Assembly (NCBI GenBank): GCA_927407015.1
Contig: CAKMJT010000024.1
Span: 1 to 64,000 of the forward strand
Direction of reading: 5' to 3'
Source: an uncultured Proteiniphilum sp.
GTDB lineage: Bacteria; Bacteroidota; Bacteroidia; Bacteroidales; Dysgonomonadaceae
Length of the DNA: 64,000 nucleotides
Positions 45,193 to 53,031 of this stretch are shown piece by piece. Numbering within the stretch: position 1 is the stretch's first letter; each line of letters opens with the position of its first letter. The notes beneath the pieces were generated by a model that saw only the letters and a program-made list of their open reading frames with translations, ran no database searches and was not told the DNA's origin. The position numbers and the translations under genes were made by a program.

Positions 45193-45210
45193 TTCTGTAT
45201 CGGTAAGTAA
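45193..45210. repeat. attR: right 18-bp direct repeat
   Basis: TTCTGTATCGGTAAGTAA matches the mnmE end at 36484-36501 in 17 of 18 positions. Normal chromosomal genes resume 52 nt later. Confidence 0.85.
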
Positions 45211-45261
45211 TGACCATCAACAAAATAACATTCCTAAAGTGAAAAAGACAGGTCTGCTTAA

Positions 45262-46443
45262 TTATAGGTGAGCAATCGGATCGGGATTACCATCCGGGTC
45301 TCCGATAACAGTTCCATCACTGGTGATATTCCCTAACAGCAAAATACCGCATACATGAGGTGCTGCCATGGATGTGCCACTCAAGGTGGCATAGGAACCT
45401 CCCTTATATGTCGAATAGATGGACGAACCCGGAGCGCAGTAATCGATGGGAGGGTTGGAGAAATTACTGTATGATGCCCATAAATCGCCCTTTCCCATGG
45501 CGGATACCGTGTAAATATTGGTTCCGTTTACACGTGCCGGTGAACAATTATTTGCATTCTGCGCTTCGTTCCCAGCCGCAATGGCTATTTTTACCCCTTT
45601 AGCCGAAAGATTCAGAATGGCCAGATCAATCGGTTCATACACACCGCCTCCAAAACTCATGTTTGCTGCATCGCCTGCTTTGGCACTGGCTGCGACATAA
45701 TCAATACCGGCAATGATTTGTGAATAAGTCCCAGATCCTTTGCGGTTAAGGACTTTAATCGGAACAACCGTTGCTCCGGCTGCTACCCCAATCGTACCAA
45801 TGTTATTATCCACCGCACCGATAATCCCGGAACAGTGCGTGCCATGACCATTGTCATCATCGGGAAGTGCCGACTTAAGCACGAAGTTCTTGCCGCGCGT
45901 CTGATCCACGTTCAGATCGGGGTGATCCAGGTCGATTCCGGTATCAATGATCCAAGCGGTTTTCCCGGTGCCATCAGATGAATTGCCTACACGGGTGATG
46001 CCCCACGGTGTGGCTTCAGCAGGTTGAACGGGAGTGGGTTTTGCCAGCGCAACCGGCAATCCGTAAGTAACGATCATATCAGGGTATACGCCTGCTACAT
46101 TCCCATTGTTTTGAAGTTGAGCTGCTTCTTCCTTTGCTAATCTGACGGTGATACCACGGAAAGCATTTCCATATACATATTCAGGCTCACGGTTCAGTAT
46201 TCCGGCTTCCTTAAAAATATCGCGAGTCGTTTGCATCACCATTTCCGGATTCACAAATCCGTCGGTAGTTGCAGCACGTAAGTTACCCTGGTCTTTGTAA
46301 ACCACAATGTATTGTCCTTCGATCGGTTGACTGACAAAACCCTGACCTGGCGTTATATCCTGGAGGTTGTTTTGAACCTCATTGTTCTGGCATGAAAACA
46401 ATCCGATTACTGCCAAAATAGCGACAAAAGATGTTTTTTTCAT
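45262..46443 (-). CDS. S8 (subtilisin-like) serine peptidase lipoprotein
   Basis: This 393-residue protein has a lipobox (VIGLFSC, Cys18), an I9-type inhibitor propeptide (QYIVVYKDQ to NVAGVYPDM) and a subtilase domain. The catalytic triad is visible as AWIIDTGIDLDHP (Asp), NGHGTHCSGIIGA (His) and GTSMAAPHVCGILLL (Ser); AAGNEAQNANNC holds the oxyanion Asn. The C-terminal Cys is unusual for bacterial subtilases but close to proteinase K-like proteins. It is anchored extracytoplasmically. Without the island it would be directly downstream of, and convergent with, mnmE. Confidence 0.92.
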   Translation of the reverse strand: MKKTSFVAILAVIGLFSCQNNEVQNNLQDITPGQGFVSQPIEGQYIVVYKDQGNLRAATTDGFVNPEMVMQTTRDIFKEAGILNREPEYVYGNAFRGITVRLAKEEAAQLQNNGNVAGVYPDMIVTYGLPVALAKPTPVQPAEATPWGITRVGNSSDGTGKTAWIIDTGIDLDHPDLNVDQTRGKNFVLKSALPDDDNGHGTHCSGIIGAVDNNIGTIGVAAGATVVPIKVLNRKGSGTYSQIIAGIDYVAASAKAGDAANMSFGGGVYEPIDLAILNLSAKGVKIAIAAGNEAQNANNCSPARVNGTNIYTVSAMGKGDLWASYSNFSNPPIDYCAPGSSIYSTYKGGSYATLSGTSMAAPHVCGILLLGNITSDGTVIGDPDGNPDPIAHL

Positions 46444-46473
46444 TTTCTTGATGTTTCGTTTAAAATATATGGG

Positions 46474-46499
46474 AATGACTTTTAGAAAAATGACTTTTA
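46474..46499 (-). repeat. Direct repeat in the 5' leader of the peptidase gene
   Basis: AATGACTTTTA occurs at 46474-46484 and 46489-46499, spaced by 15 nt, between the likely promoter (46512) and the ATG (46443). It could be a protein or RNA-binding site. Confidence 0.45.
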
Positions 46500-46511
46500 A
46501 AAAATATACCG

Positions 46512-46519
46512 CAAATATA
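46512..46519 (-). promoter_or_regulatory. Probable -7 element of the peptidase gene
   Basis: On the minus strand this reads TATATTTG, matching TAnnTTTG, about 70 nt upstream of the ATG. Confidence 0.4.
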
Positions 46520-46576
46520 CAAAAAGGTTGATATAGTCAAATTTTATTTAAAAAATAAATAAAAAATTAAAACAGA

Positions 46577-46656
46577 GGGAAACTATTCCGGTAATATCCA
46601 CTGACGGTATACCGCTGCTGTGACTACAGGGAAGGTTTGCGCAGGAGCTTCCTGAC
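46577..46656 (+). promoter_or_regulatory. Weak cobalamin-riboswitch-like segment
   Basis: The words GGGAA (46577), CCGGTAATATCC, CGGTATACCGCTGCTGTGA, GGGAAGG (46629) and CAGGAGCTTCCTG (46642) occur in the order of conserved cobalamin riboswitch elements. Spacing is far too short and the second CCACTG block is missing. It could be a degenerate copy or chance; the downstream gene is an AraC regulator. Confidence 0.15.
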
Positions 46657-46706
46657 AAAATTTTAATCACTGACTTCTTTTATATAGGTGGACTGATTTA
46701 ATTATT

Positions 46707-46714
46707 TATCTTTG
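46707..46714 (+). promoter_or_regulatory. Probable -7 element of the AraC-family gene
   Basis: TATCTTTG matches TAnnTTTG and lies 52 nt upstream of the ATG at 46766. Confidence 0.45.
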
Positions 46715-46765
46715 CTGGCATGGTAAGCAATTGACATATTTGTATTGTACCCAAAAGATCACTCG

Positions 46766-47596
46766 ATGAATCAATTTTTCAACATACACCGGATTGATGC
46801 CGTCAGGGCACAGGAGATAGCTGCCATGCCTGACGAAGTGCATGTGCACGATTTTGAAGAGCTCATTATTGGTATGAAAGGCCGGCTGGAACATTTTGTG
46901 GATTTTCAATCCTCTGTCGTGGAAGCCCCGTTGGTTAGTTTTATTGCCAAAGGGAAAGTACACCGGGTGGTCACGCAATTGCAGGATGACAGTTTTGACA
47001 TGTGGGTGTTGCGTTTTGAAAGTGATTTTATTGGTGAAACCATTTTCCAGTTATATCACAGTTTTCATAACAAGGCCAACCAGGTATTGCAATCCGGAGA
47101 CTGCTTTAACCGTCTAAGTACAGTCTGCGGGATCATCGACCAGGAGATGCAACAACCGGTGCCTGACCTGTCTGTTGTAAGGCATCTGTTATGTGCCCTG
47201 TTTATCATGATTGAATCGGAAAGAAAAAAAACATCGCCGGGAGAAACCGCTGAGAGCTCTATCCAAAATGAAACGTTTATCAATTTTCTGAAAATACTGG
47301 AAGATAATTTTCGCCGTCCGCTGGGTGTGGAGTTTTATGCCGAGAAACTATTCATGTCATCGCGAAACCTGAACATGATCTGTCAGAGAATCATGAATCA
47401 AAGCGTATTGGAAATCATTGAGACAAGAAAATTGACCGAAGCCAAGAAACTGCTTGCAACGACCCGTAAATCAATTTCTGAAATAGGCTTTGAACTGGGA
47501 TACAACGAGAAATCCTACTTCTCCAATGTATTTAAAAAGAAATCGGGTCAGACACCTTCCGAGTTCAGGGATGAGATGAAGAACCTCATTGCTTAA
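46766..47596 (+). CDS. AraC-family transcriptional regulator
   Basis: The protein has 276 residues from ATG 46766 (a TTG at 46745 would add seven residues). It has an N-terminal cupin-like sensor (VHVHDFEELIIGMKGRLEHF, then PLVSFIAKGKVHRV) and two C-terminal AraC HTH motifs (AEKLFMSSRNLNMICQRIMN and ISEIGFELGYNEKSYFSNVF with FKKKSGQTPSEFR). It lies just upstream of yceI-like and ygiD-like genes on the same strand and may control them. The effector is unknown. Confidence 0.9.
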   Translation: MNQFFNIHRIDAVRAQEIAAMPDEVHVHDFEELIIGMKGRLEHFVDFQSSVVEAPLVSFIAKGKVHRVVTQLQDDSFDMWVLRFESDFIGETIFQLYHSFHNKANQVLQSGDCFNRLSTVCGIIDQEMQQPVPDLSVVRHLLCALFIMIESERKKTSPGETAESSIQNETFINFLKILEDNFRRPLGVEFYAEKLFMSSRNLNMICQRIMNQSVLEIIETRKLTEAKKLLATTRKSISEIGFELGYNEKSYFSNVFKKKSGQTPSEFRDEMKNLIA

Positions 47597-47683
47597 ATTT
47601 ACAACCCTTCTTCCGAATTCTGTTACCCGGTTCTTTTTTACCATCGTACCTTTATACCATCATAATTTAAAAACAAAAAAATA

Positions 47684-48226
47684 ATGGAAAATGTAAACGG
47701 TAATGCAGCAAAATGGGTCCTCGACCCGACACACAGTGAACTTGCTTTCAAAGTAAAACACCTGATGATTAGTAACGTGAAAGGAGAGTTTAAGGATTTT
47801 ACAGCAGAAATCGATCACGAAGATTTCAACAACGGCACGGTGAAAGTAAACATCGAAACTTCTTCCATATTCACCAACAATACCGACAGGGACAATCACC
47901 TGAAAAGTGCTGATTTCTTTGACGCGGAAAATTATCCGGCGATGACTTTCGAAAGCACCAAAATTGCAAAGCTGGACGATGATGAATATAAACTGGAAGG
48001 CTTGCTGACGATGAAAGGTGTGAGTAAAGAGGTCACTCTCGATGTTGAGTTCGGCGGAACCAACAAGGATCCATGGGGAAATGAAAAAGCAGGATTTAGT
48101 TTGAGCGGGAAAATTAACCGCAAGGATTGGGGTCTGAACTGGAATGCCGCTTTGGAAACCGGTGGTGTGTTGGTGAGCGATGAAGTTAAAATTGCCGGTG
48201 AAGTACAATTTGTAAAGCAACAGTAA
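47684..48226 (+). CDS. YceI-family lipocalin-like protein
   Basis: This 180-residue protein matches the YceI fold from start to end: WVLDPTHSELAFKVKHLMIS, then VKGEFKDFTAEI, HLKSADFFDAENYPAMTFES and the C-terminal DWGLNWNAALETGGVLVSDE. These beta-barrels bind isoprenoid-like lipids. No signal peptide is present, so this member is cytoplasmic. It is followed 41 nt later by the dioxygenase, and both are often regulated together under acid or oxidative stress (inference). Confidence 0.92.
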   Translation: MENVNGNAAKWVLDPTHSELAFKVKHLMISNVKGEFKDFTAEIDHEDFNNGTVKVNIETSSIFTNNTDRDNHLKSADFFDAENYPAMTFESTKIAKLDDDEYKLEGLLTMKGVSKEVTLDVEFGGTNKDPWGNEKAGFSLSGKINRKDWGLNWNAALETGGVLVSDEVKIAGEVQFVKQQ

Positions 48227-48267
48227 ATAGTTATATAATATGGGAAGTAGTACCATCGATAGATTGC

Positions 48268-49098
48268 ATGATGAAACTGAATGATCTCCATCAACTGAAC
48301 ATATCTCCTGACCATTCGCAGGCCATGCCTGTGTTGTTCCTTGGCCACGGCTCTCCGATGAATGCCATTGAAGAGAATGAATTTGTGGAAGGGTTTCGAA
48401 ACATAGCGAAAACAATCCCTAAACCGGCTGCTATACTTTGTGTATCGGCGCACTGGGAGACACGGGGTACTTTTGTGACAGCGATGGAAAAACCCAGAAC
48501 CATTCACGATTTCGGTGGTTTCCCGAAAGCCCTTTACGACGTACAGTATCCGGCACCGGGAAGCCCCGCACTGGCAGATGAATCAAAATCGCTGGTAACT
48601 GCTGCCCATATTGAATCAGATTATCAATGGGGACTCGACCATGGCGCATGGAGTGTCATCAGGCATCTCTACCCGAAAGCCGATGTGCCTGTCATACAAA
48701 TGAGTCTCGATTACCTTCAGCCACCCCGTTATCATTATGATTTGATGAAGGAGCTGGCACCGCTGCGAAAAAAAGGAATCCTGATCATTGGAAGCGGGAA
48801 TATGGTTCACAACCTACGGCTGGTAGCCTGGGATAAGTTTGATCGCAGCAACTATGCCTTTGACTGGGCATTGGAAGCCGGCGATAAGATGAAAAAATAT
48901 ATTCTCAATGGTGACCACAAGCAGCTGATCAACTACCGTTGTCATGGCAAAGCCTTTGAACTGGCTATACCAACTCCTGAGCATTATTTGCCCTTATTGT
49001 CGGTCATGGCATTAAAAGAAGAACAGGAAGAGGTTATGTTGTTTAACGATAAGGCTGTAGCCGGTTCATTGGCCATGACATCCGTAAAGATCGGGTAA
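48268..49098 (+). CDS. ygiD: 4,5-DOPA-dioxygenase-like extradiol ring-cleavage enzyme (YgiD type)
   Basis: This 276-residue class III extradiol dioxygenase-like enzyme contains MPVLFLGHGSPMNAIEENEF (metal His), LCVSAHWETRGTFVTAMEKP, DHGAWSVIRHLYPKADVPVI and IIGSGNMVHNLR, the conserved metal- and substrate-binding blocks. The N-terminal 19 residues before MPVLF extend the usual start; ATG 48271 is also possible. E. coli YgiD opens DOPA in vitro, but the natural substrate is not known. A terminator follows at 49132. Confidence 0.88.
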   Translation: MMKLNDLHQLNISPDHSQAMPVLFLGHGSPMNAIEENEFVEGFRNIAKTIPKPAAILCVSAHWETRGTFVTAMEKPRTIHDFGGFPKALYDVQYPAPGSPALADESKSLVTAAHIESDYQWGLDHGAWSVIRHLYPKADVPVIQMSLDYLQPPRYHYDLMKELAPLRKKGILIIGSGNMVHNLRLVAWDKFDRSNYAFDWALEAGDKMKKYILNGDHKQLINYRCHGKAFELAIPTPEHYLPLLSVMALKEEQEEVMLFNDKAVAGSLAMTSVKIG

Positions 49099-49131
49099 AT
49101 TACAATAAGAGAAGTATTGACTTTTGTAGCT

Positions 49132-49160
49132 AAATGTAAATGAATAATTTACATTTTTTT
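49132..49160 (+). terminator. Terminator after the dioxygenase gene
   Basis: AAATGTAAAT (49132-49141) and ATTTACATTT (49147-49156) form a perfect 10-bp stem with a 5-nt loop, followed by a T-run. Confidence 0.7.
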
Positions 49161-49256
49161 GTTTAGGTTTGTTTTCTCTTTGATAAACTATTTGTGAATC
49201 GCACTGTTATATTCAGAGCTAACTATTATTTGAATTAGTTCTAAATAGACAGATAA

Positions 49257-50366
49257 ATGACCCCAAACGATTTACCTGAGATTTTTCGTGATCATAACCC
49301 TTTAGAAGATAAGATGCTGCAAGTCATCGACAATGAGGGCAATATCATTAGTGGGGAGCTGATGCCTCAGCTGGATGACAATACCATTATAGATGCGTAC
49401 CAAAAGATGCTGTACGAACGGACAGCCGATGAGATGGCTATCTCCTTTCAGCGTCAGGGGCGCATGTATACCTATACCCCCAATCTGGGCCAGGAGGCGA
49501 TCCACATTGCTGCTGGTATGAATATCCGTAAGGAGGACTGGCTGGTGCCGGCATTCCGTGAGATGGGTACCCTGCTGGCAAAAGGAGTCACCATGAAGGA
49601 GATGTTTCTGTTTTACAACGGAAATGAACATGGCAGCAGTTTTCAAAACGCGCATCACGTGCTTCCCATCGCCATCTCTATTGGCACACAGCTTCAGCAT
49701 GCCACCGGTATCGGCTACTCCGTCAAATATCGGAAGAAGGATGAGACAGTGTTCACTTTCATCGGCGATGGCGGTACCTCAGAGGGCGATTTCAGCGAAG
49801 CACTCAATTTTGCCGGAGTATGGCAGGTACCGGTCATCTTCACTGTCCAGAACAACCAGTACGCCATCTCCGTTCCCGTGAAGGCACAGACCAACTCGGT
49901 CAATCTGGCTGTCAAGTCGGTGGCTTTTGGTATCCCGGGCATCAAGGTGGACGGGAACGACTTCTTCGCCATGTACCTCGCCTATCAAACGGCATCGGAA
50001 TATGCCCGGTCGGGCAGGGGAGCCGTGCTGATTGAAGCACTCACCTACCGTCTGGGAGCGCATACCACCTCCGACGACCCCACGAAATACCGGAAGAAAG
50101 AAGAAGAGGAACTGTGGGGTCTGACCGATCCGCTGGTACGGTTGAAGCGTTATATGGAAAGAAGTGGTATCTGGCAAATCGACGAGGAGACGCTGAAGGA
50201 TACCTACCGGCAGGAGATCGAACAGCAGTTCCTGGATGCAGAGAAAAGCAAGACCTATCCGCTCGATGATGTTTTCGCCTATATGTACACCGATATGCCG
50301 GACGAGTTGAGGAGACAAAAAGCAGAATATGAACAGTTCTTAAGTTGGAAGGAGACGAGAGAATGA
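49257..50366 (+). CDS. 2-oxoacid dehydrogenase E1 alpha subunit
   Basis: This is the thiamine-diphosphate subunit of a pyruvate or branched-chain 2-oxoacid dehydrogenase. It has 369 residues. The TPP motif is visible as GDGGTSEGDFSEALNFAGVW followed by VQNNQYAIS (GDG...NN). Other blocks are YTPNLGQEAIHIAAG and HTTSDDPTKYR, the phosphorylation-loop region of E1 alpha. It starts a three-gene operon with E1 beta and E2. Which 2-oxoacid is used cannot be decided here; no E3 gene lies in the window. Confidence 0.92.
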   Translation: MTPNDLPEIFRDHNPLEDKMLQVIDNEGNIISGELMPQLDDNTIIDAYQKMLYERTADEMAISFQRQGRMYTYTPNLGQEAIHIAAGMNIRKEDWLVPAFREMGTLLAKGVTMKEMFLFYNGNEHGSSFQNAHHVLPIAISIGTQLQHATGIGYSVKYRKKDETVFTFIGDGGTSEGDFSEALNFAGVWQVPVIFTVQNNQYAISVPVKAQTNSVNLAVKSVAFGIPGIKVDGNDFFAMYLAYQTASEYARSGRGAVLIEALTYRLGAHTTSDDPTKYRKKEEEELWGLTDPLVRLKRYMERSGIWQIDEETLKDTYRQEIEQQFLDAEKSKTYPLDDVFAYMYTDMPDELRRQKAEYEQFLSWKETRE

Positions 50367-51340
50367 GTGCAATGACCATGGTGAAGGCGATTAACAGCGC
50401 GCTGGATATCAAGCTGAAAGAAGATAAGAACATCGTCATCTACGGAGAGGATGTAGGTGTGGAAGGTGGCGTCTTTCGCGTCACAGAAGGGTTACAGAAG
50501 AAATACGGGGCAGAGCGTGTCTTCGACACTCCGCTGGCGGAGTCCGCTATCGTGGGTACAGCGCTGGGGATGGCTGTTTCAGGCCTGAGGCCAATCGTGG
50601 AGCTGCAGTTTGAAGGCTTCACCTTCCCTGCCTTTAACCAGATCCTCTCCAATGTCGCCCGTATGCAGAACCGTTCCCGGGGTAGATACGGAGCCCCGCT
50701 GGTGATCCGCTTCCCCTATGGCGGTGGTGTCAATGCTCTGGAGCATCATTCCGACAGCCCGGAGGCGCTCTTCGCTCATATCCCGGGACTGAAGGTGGTG
50801 ATACCCTCCACACCCCACGATGCGAAGGGAATGATGATTGCTGCCATCGAGAGTAATGATCCTGTGATCTTTATGGAACCGAAACGGATCTACCGTGCCA
50901 TCAAGCAGGAGGTATCCGACGAGAAGTTCACCATCCCCCTGGGCAAAGCGCGGGTGGTGCAGGAAGGATCGGATGTCACCGTCGTGGCTTTCGGAGCCAT
51001 GATCCGCGAATGTCAGAAAGCGATTGTCATGGCCGAAGAGAGCGGCATCTCGGTGGAACTGATCGATTTGCGCTCCATCTATCCCATCGACAGGGAGACC
51101 ATCCGCAACTCGGTAAGGAAAACCGGACGGATGATTGTTGTGGCGGAAGCGCACCAGTCGTTCAGCGTAGGGTCGGAACTGATAGCCATCGCCAACGAGG
51201 AGGCTTTCCTCTATCTGGAGGCTCCCCCGAAGAGAGTGATGGGGTACGATACCGTGGTTCCCCTGGCACAGGGTGAGAAATATTACATCATTTCTCCGGA
51301 CAGGATTTTTTATGAGATTGAGAAGAGCGTTCATTTTTAA
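50363..51340 (+). CDS. 2-oxoacid dehydrogenase E1 beta subunit
   Basis: The protein has 325 residues from ATG 50363, which overlaps the E1 alpha stop as ATGA, a sign of coupled translation. The typical blocks are GEDVGVEGGVFRVTEGL, DTPLAESAIVGTALGMAVSG, RFPYGGGVNALEHHSDSPEA (with the conserved His-His) and VAEAHQSFSVGSELIAIANE. It forms the alpha2beta2 E1 heterotetramer with the upstream subunit and completes the TPP site. Confidence 0.93.
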   Translation: MSAMTMVKAINSALDIKLKEDKNIVIYGEDVGVEGGVFRVTEGLQKKYGAERVFDTPLAESAIVGTALGMAVSGLRPIVELQFEGFTFPAFNQILSNVARMQNRSRGRYGAPLVIRFPYGGGVNALEHHSDSPEALFAHIPGLKVVIPSTPHDAKGMMIAAIESNDPVIFMEPKRIYRAIKQEVSDEKFTIPLGKARVVQEGSDVTVVAFGAMIRECQKAIVMAEESGISVELIDLRSIYPIDRETIRNSVRKTGRMIVVAEAHQSFSVGSELIAIANEEAFLYLEAPPKRVMGYDTVVPLAQGEKYYIISPDRIFYEIEKSVHF

Positions 51341-51350
51341 ACTGTAATCC

Positions 51351-52628
51351 ATGCGATATACATTTAATTTCCCTGATTTGGGTGAAGGACTGGAAGAAGG
51401 AACCATACTGGAGTGGTACGTGAAAGAAGGAGACAGTGTGAAGGTTGGCGATGCCGTTGTGCAGATGGAGACCGACAAGGTGGTGGCCGATATTCCTTCA
51501 CCGAAAAGTGGAACCATTACAGCACGTTACGGAAATGTGGGTGATGTGATTCATGTAGGTGCACCGCTGGTGGAGATTGAACAGGTAAGCTCCGGAAGCG
51601 GACAGGCTGATCCGGAAGAGAAACCGGCTACGCAGCCGATATTTGAACCGGAAGAGGGGGCTGCCGTGGTTGGCACGATGGAGCTGGCAGGTGAGAACGC
51701 ATTGATGGCCCCGAGTGATGAGGGATCACCCGAAAAGGAGAACGCCAGGGGTGAAGCACGGAAAGTGCTGGCAACACCCGTAGCCCGCGCCCTGGCAAAA
51801 GAACTGGGCATCGATATCAGAGAAGTCCCGGGAAGCGATCCCTCGGGAAGGGTGAAAAAAGAAGATATTCTGAATTTCAGCTATCAGCCGGCAACGGCAC
51901 ACACCAGGGTCGAAACACCCGTCACCGGCGACGTAACCTACCTGCCGCTCACGCAGATCAGGAAGACCATCGCCCGAAACATGCTTCAATCCAAGCATAA
52001 CGCAGTCCACGTGTCTGTTTTTGAGGAGGTGGAGATCACGGGGCTGATGCAGGTGATTGCAAGATATAAACAGACGTTTGCGGAAAGGGAGGTGAAGCTG
52101 ACTTACCTGCCTTTTATCGTGAAGGCGGTGGCACAGGCGTTAAAGCATCACCCGCAACTCAATTCACAGATCGACAGCGAAAACAACCGGATGATTGTCC
52201 GCAACCGCTGTCATATTGCCATCGCCGTGGATGCTCCCGACGGTCTGGTCGTCCCCGTGATCAGGGATGCAGACCGTCTGTCGATCTTCCAGACTGCAAA
52301 GCAGATCGGAGAGCTGGCCGCGAAAGCCAGAGCCCGGAAACTGACGCTGGAGGATATGAAAGAAGGGTCTTTCTCCATCACCAGTTTCGGATCCATGGGC
52401 GGCCTCTTCGCCACTCCGGTCATCAACTACCCGCAAGCCGGCATCCTGGGAATAGGGCGGATTGTGAGAACGCCCATCGTCAGAGATGAGGAGATCGTGA
52501 TAGGAAATATCATGCCCCTCTCGCTCACGGTGGACCACCGTATTGTGGATGGCGGGGAGACCACCCGTTTCCTCAAAAGGGTGATGGACTATCTGGCTGA
52601 CCCGGTATCCCTGATCATGGAGGAGTGA
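51351..52628 (+). CDS. Dihydrolipoamide acyltransferase (E2) of a 2-oxoacid dehydrogenase complex
   Basis: This 425-residue E2 component has one N-terminal lipoyl domain (lipoyl-Lys in VQMETDKVVADIPSPKSG, about residue 43), a flexible Ala/Glu/Pro-rich linker, a peripheral-subunit-binding domain (VLATPVARALAKELGIDIRE, DPSGRVKKEDIL) and a catalytic acyltransferase core with the active-site motif SLTVDHRIVDGGETTRFL. It follows E1 beta by 10 nt. Its stop overlaps the GTG of the next fragment. Confidence 0.94.
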   Translation: MRYTFNFPDLGEGLEEGTILEWYVKEGDSVKVGDAVVQMETDKVVADIPSPKSGTITARYGNVGDVIHVGAPLVEIEQVSSGSGQADPEEKPATQPIFEPEEGAAVVGTMELAGENALMAPSDEGSPEKENARGEARKVLATPVARALAKELGIDIREVPGSDPSGRVKKEDILNFSYQPATAHTRVETPVTGDVTYLPLTQIRKTIARNMLQSKHNAVHVSVFEEVEITGLMQVIARYKQTFAEREVKLTYLPFIVKAVAQALKHHPQLNSQIDSENNRMIVRNRCHIAIAVDAPDGLVVPVIRDADRLSIFQTAKQIGELAAKARARKLTLEDMKEGSFSITSFGSMGGLFATPVINYPQAGILGIGRIVRTPIVRDEEIVIGNIMPLSLTVDHRIVDGGETTRFLKRVMDYLADPVSLIMEE

Positions 52629-52957
52629 TTCAAGATGAAAAACACACCATTATTTTTTCCCTGGTTGTTAGTCTGATCGGTTTGACACAGGTGCATGCTC
52701 AAAGTAAATGTGACCGTGAACTGATCCCTTTTCATAAGGAGAAAACGCTGCTATGTGCGAATAAAAAAGGGGGTTTGTCCATCAATGTATCCCCTGCTGA
52801 TGTCCGTAAGTTTAAAGAGGATGGATGGGTCCGTTACAGTGATTTCGGCGCGGTGGGTGATGGTAAAACGGATGATGCCGATGCCATCTTTGCTGCCCAT
52901 GCATTCGCCAATCAGTACAATCTTATGGTGAAAGGTGACGAGGGTTCTACCTACTGA
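52625..52957 (+). pseudogene. N-terminal fragment of a secreted parallel beta-helix (pectate-lyase-3/GH28-like) protein
   Basis: The frame encodes a signal-peptide-like start and a segment ending in RYSDFGAVGDGKTDDADAIF, the signature at the beginning of pectate-lyase-3/GH28-type beta-helix proteins. It stops at TGA after GSTY, where intact proteins continue for hundreds of residues; the downstream sequence shows no homology. The natural start ATG at 52635 is in another frame (MKNTPLFFPWLLV), suggesting a frameshift within the signal peptide in the T-run near 52651. Both defects mark it as a decayed remnant behind the dehydrogenase operon. Confidence 0.7.
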
Positions 52958-53031
52958 ATAGATTTACCTCATGGCAGGTGGTTACCTCACTGACTGGTCC
53001 AGTACTTCTTTTTCTCCTGCAAACAAGATAG

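Larger units (their letters stand above)
36484..45210. mobile_element. Integrated genetic element in mnmE (satellite-like / P4-like island)
   Basis: About 8.7 kb bounded by 18-bp direct repeats with one mismatch. It is visibly more AT-rich than the flanks. Nearly all genes point in the plus direction: an HTH/zinc-finger protein, a tyrosine integrase, an unknown protein, a small HTH protein, a P4/D5 primase-helicase, a zinc-finger/toprim-like protein, and five small genes including one resembling phage TerS-associated proteins. I see no relaxase, conjugation, capsid or tail genes. The integration site equals that of SGI1-type islands (3' end of mnmE/trmE), but the gene content is different. 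The element is best described as a replicating satellite or phage-plasmid-like island. Confidence 0.82.
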
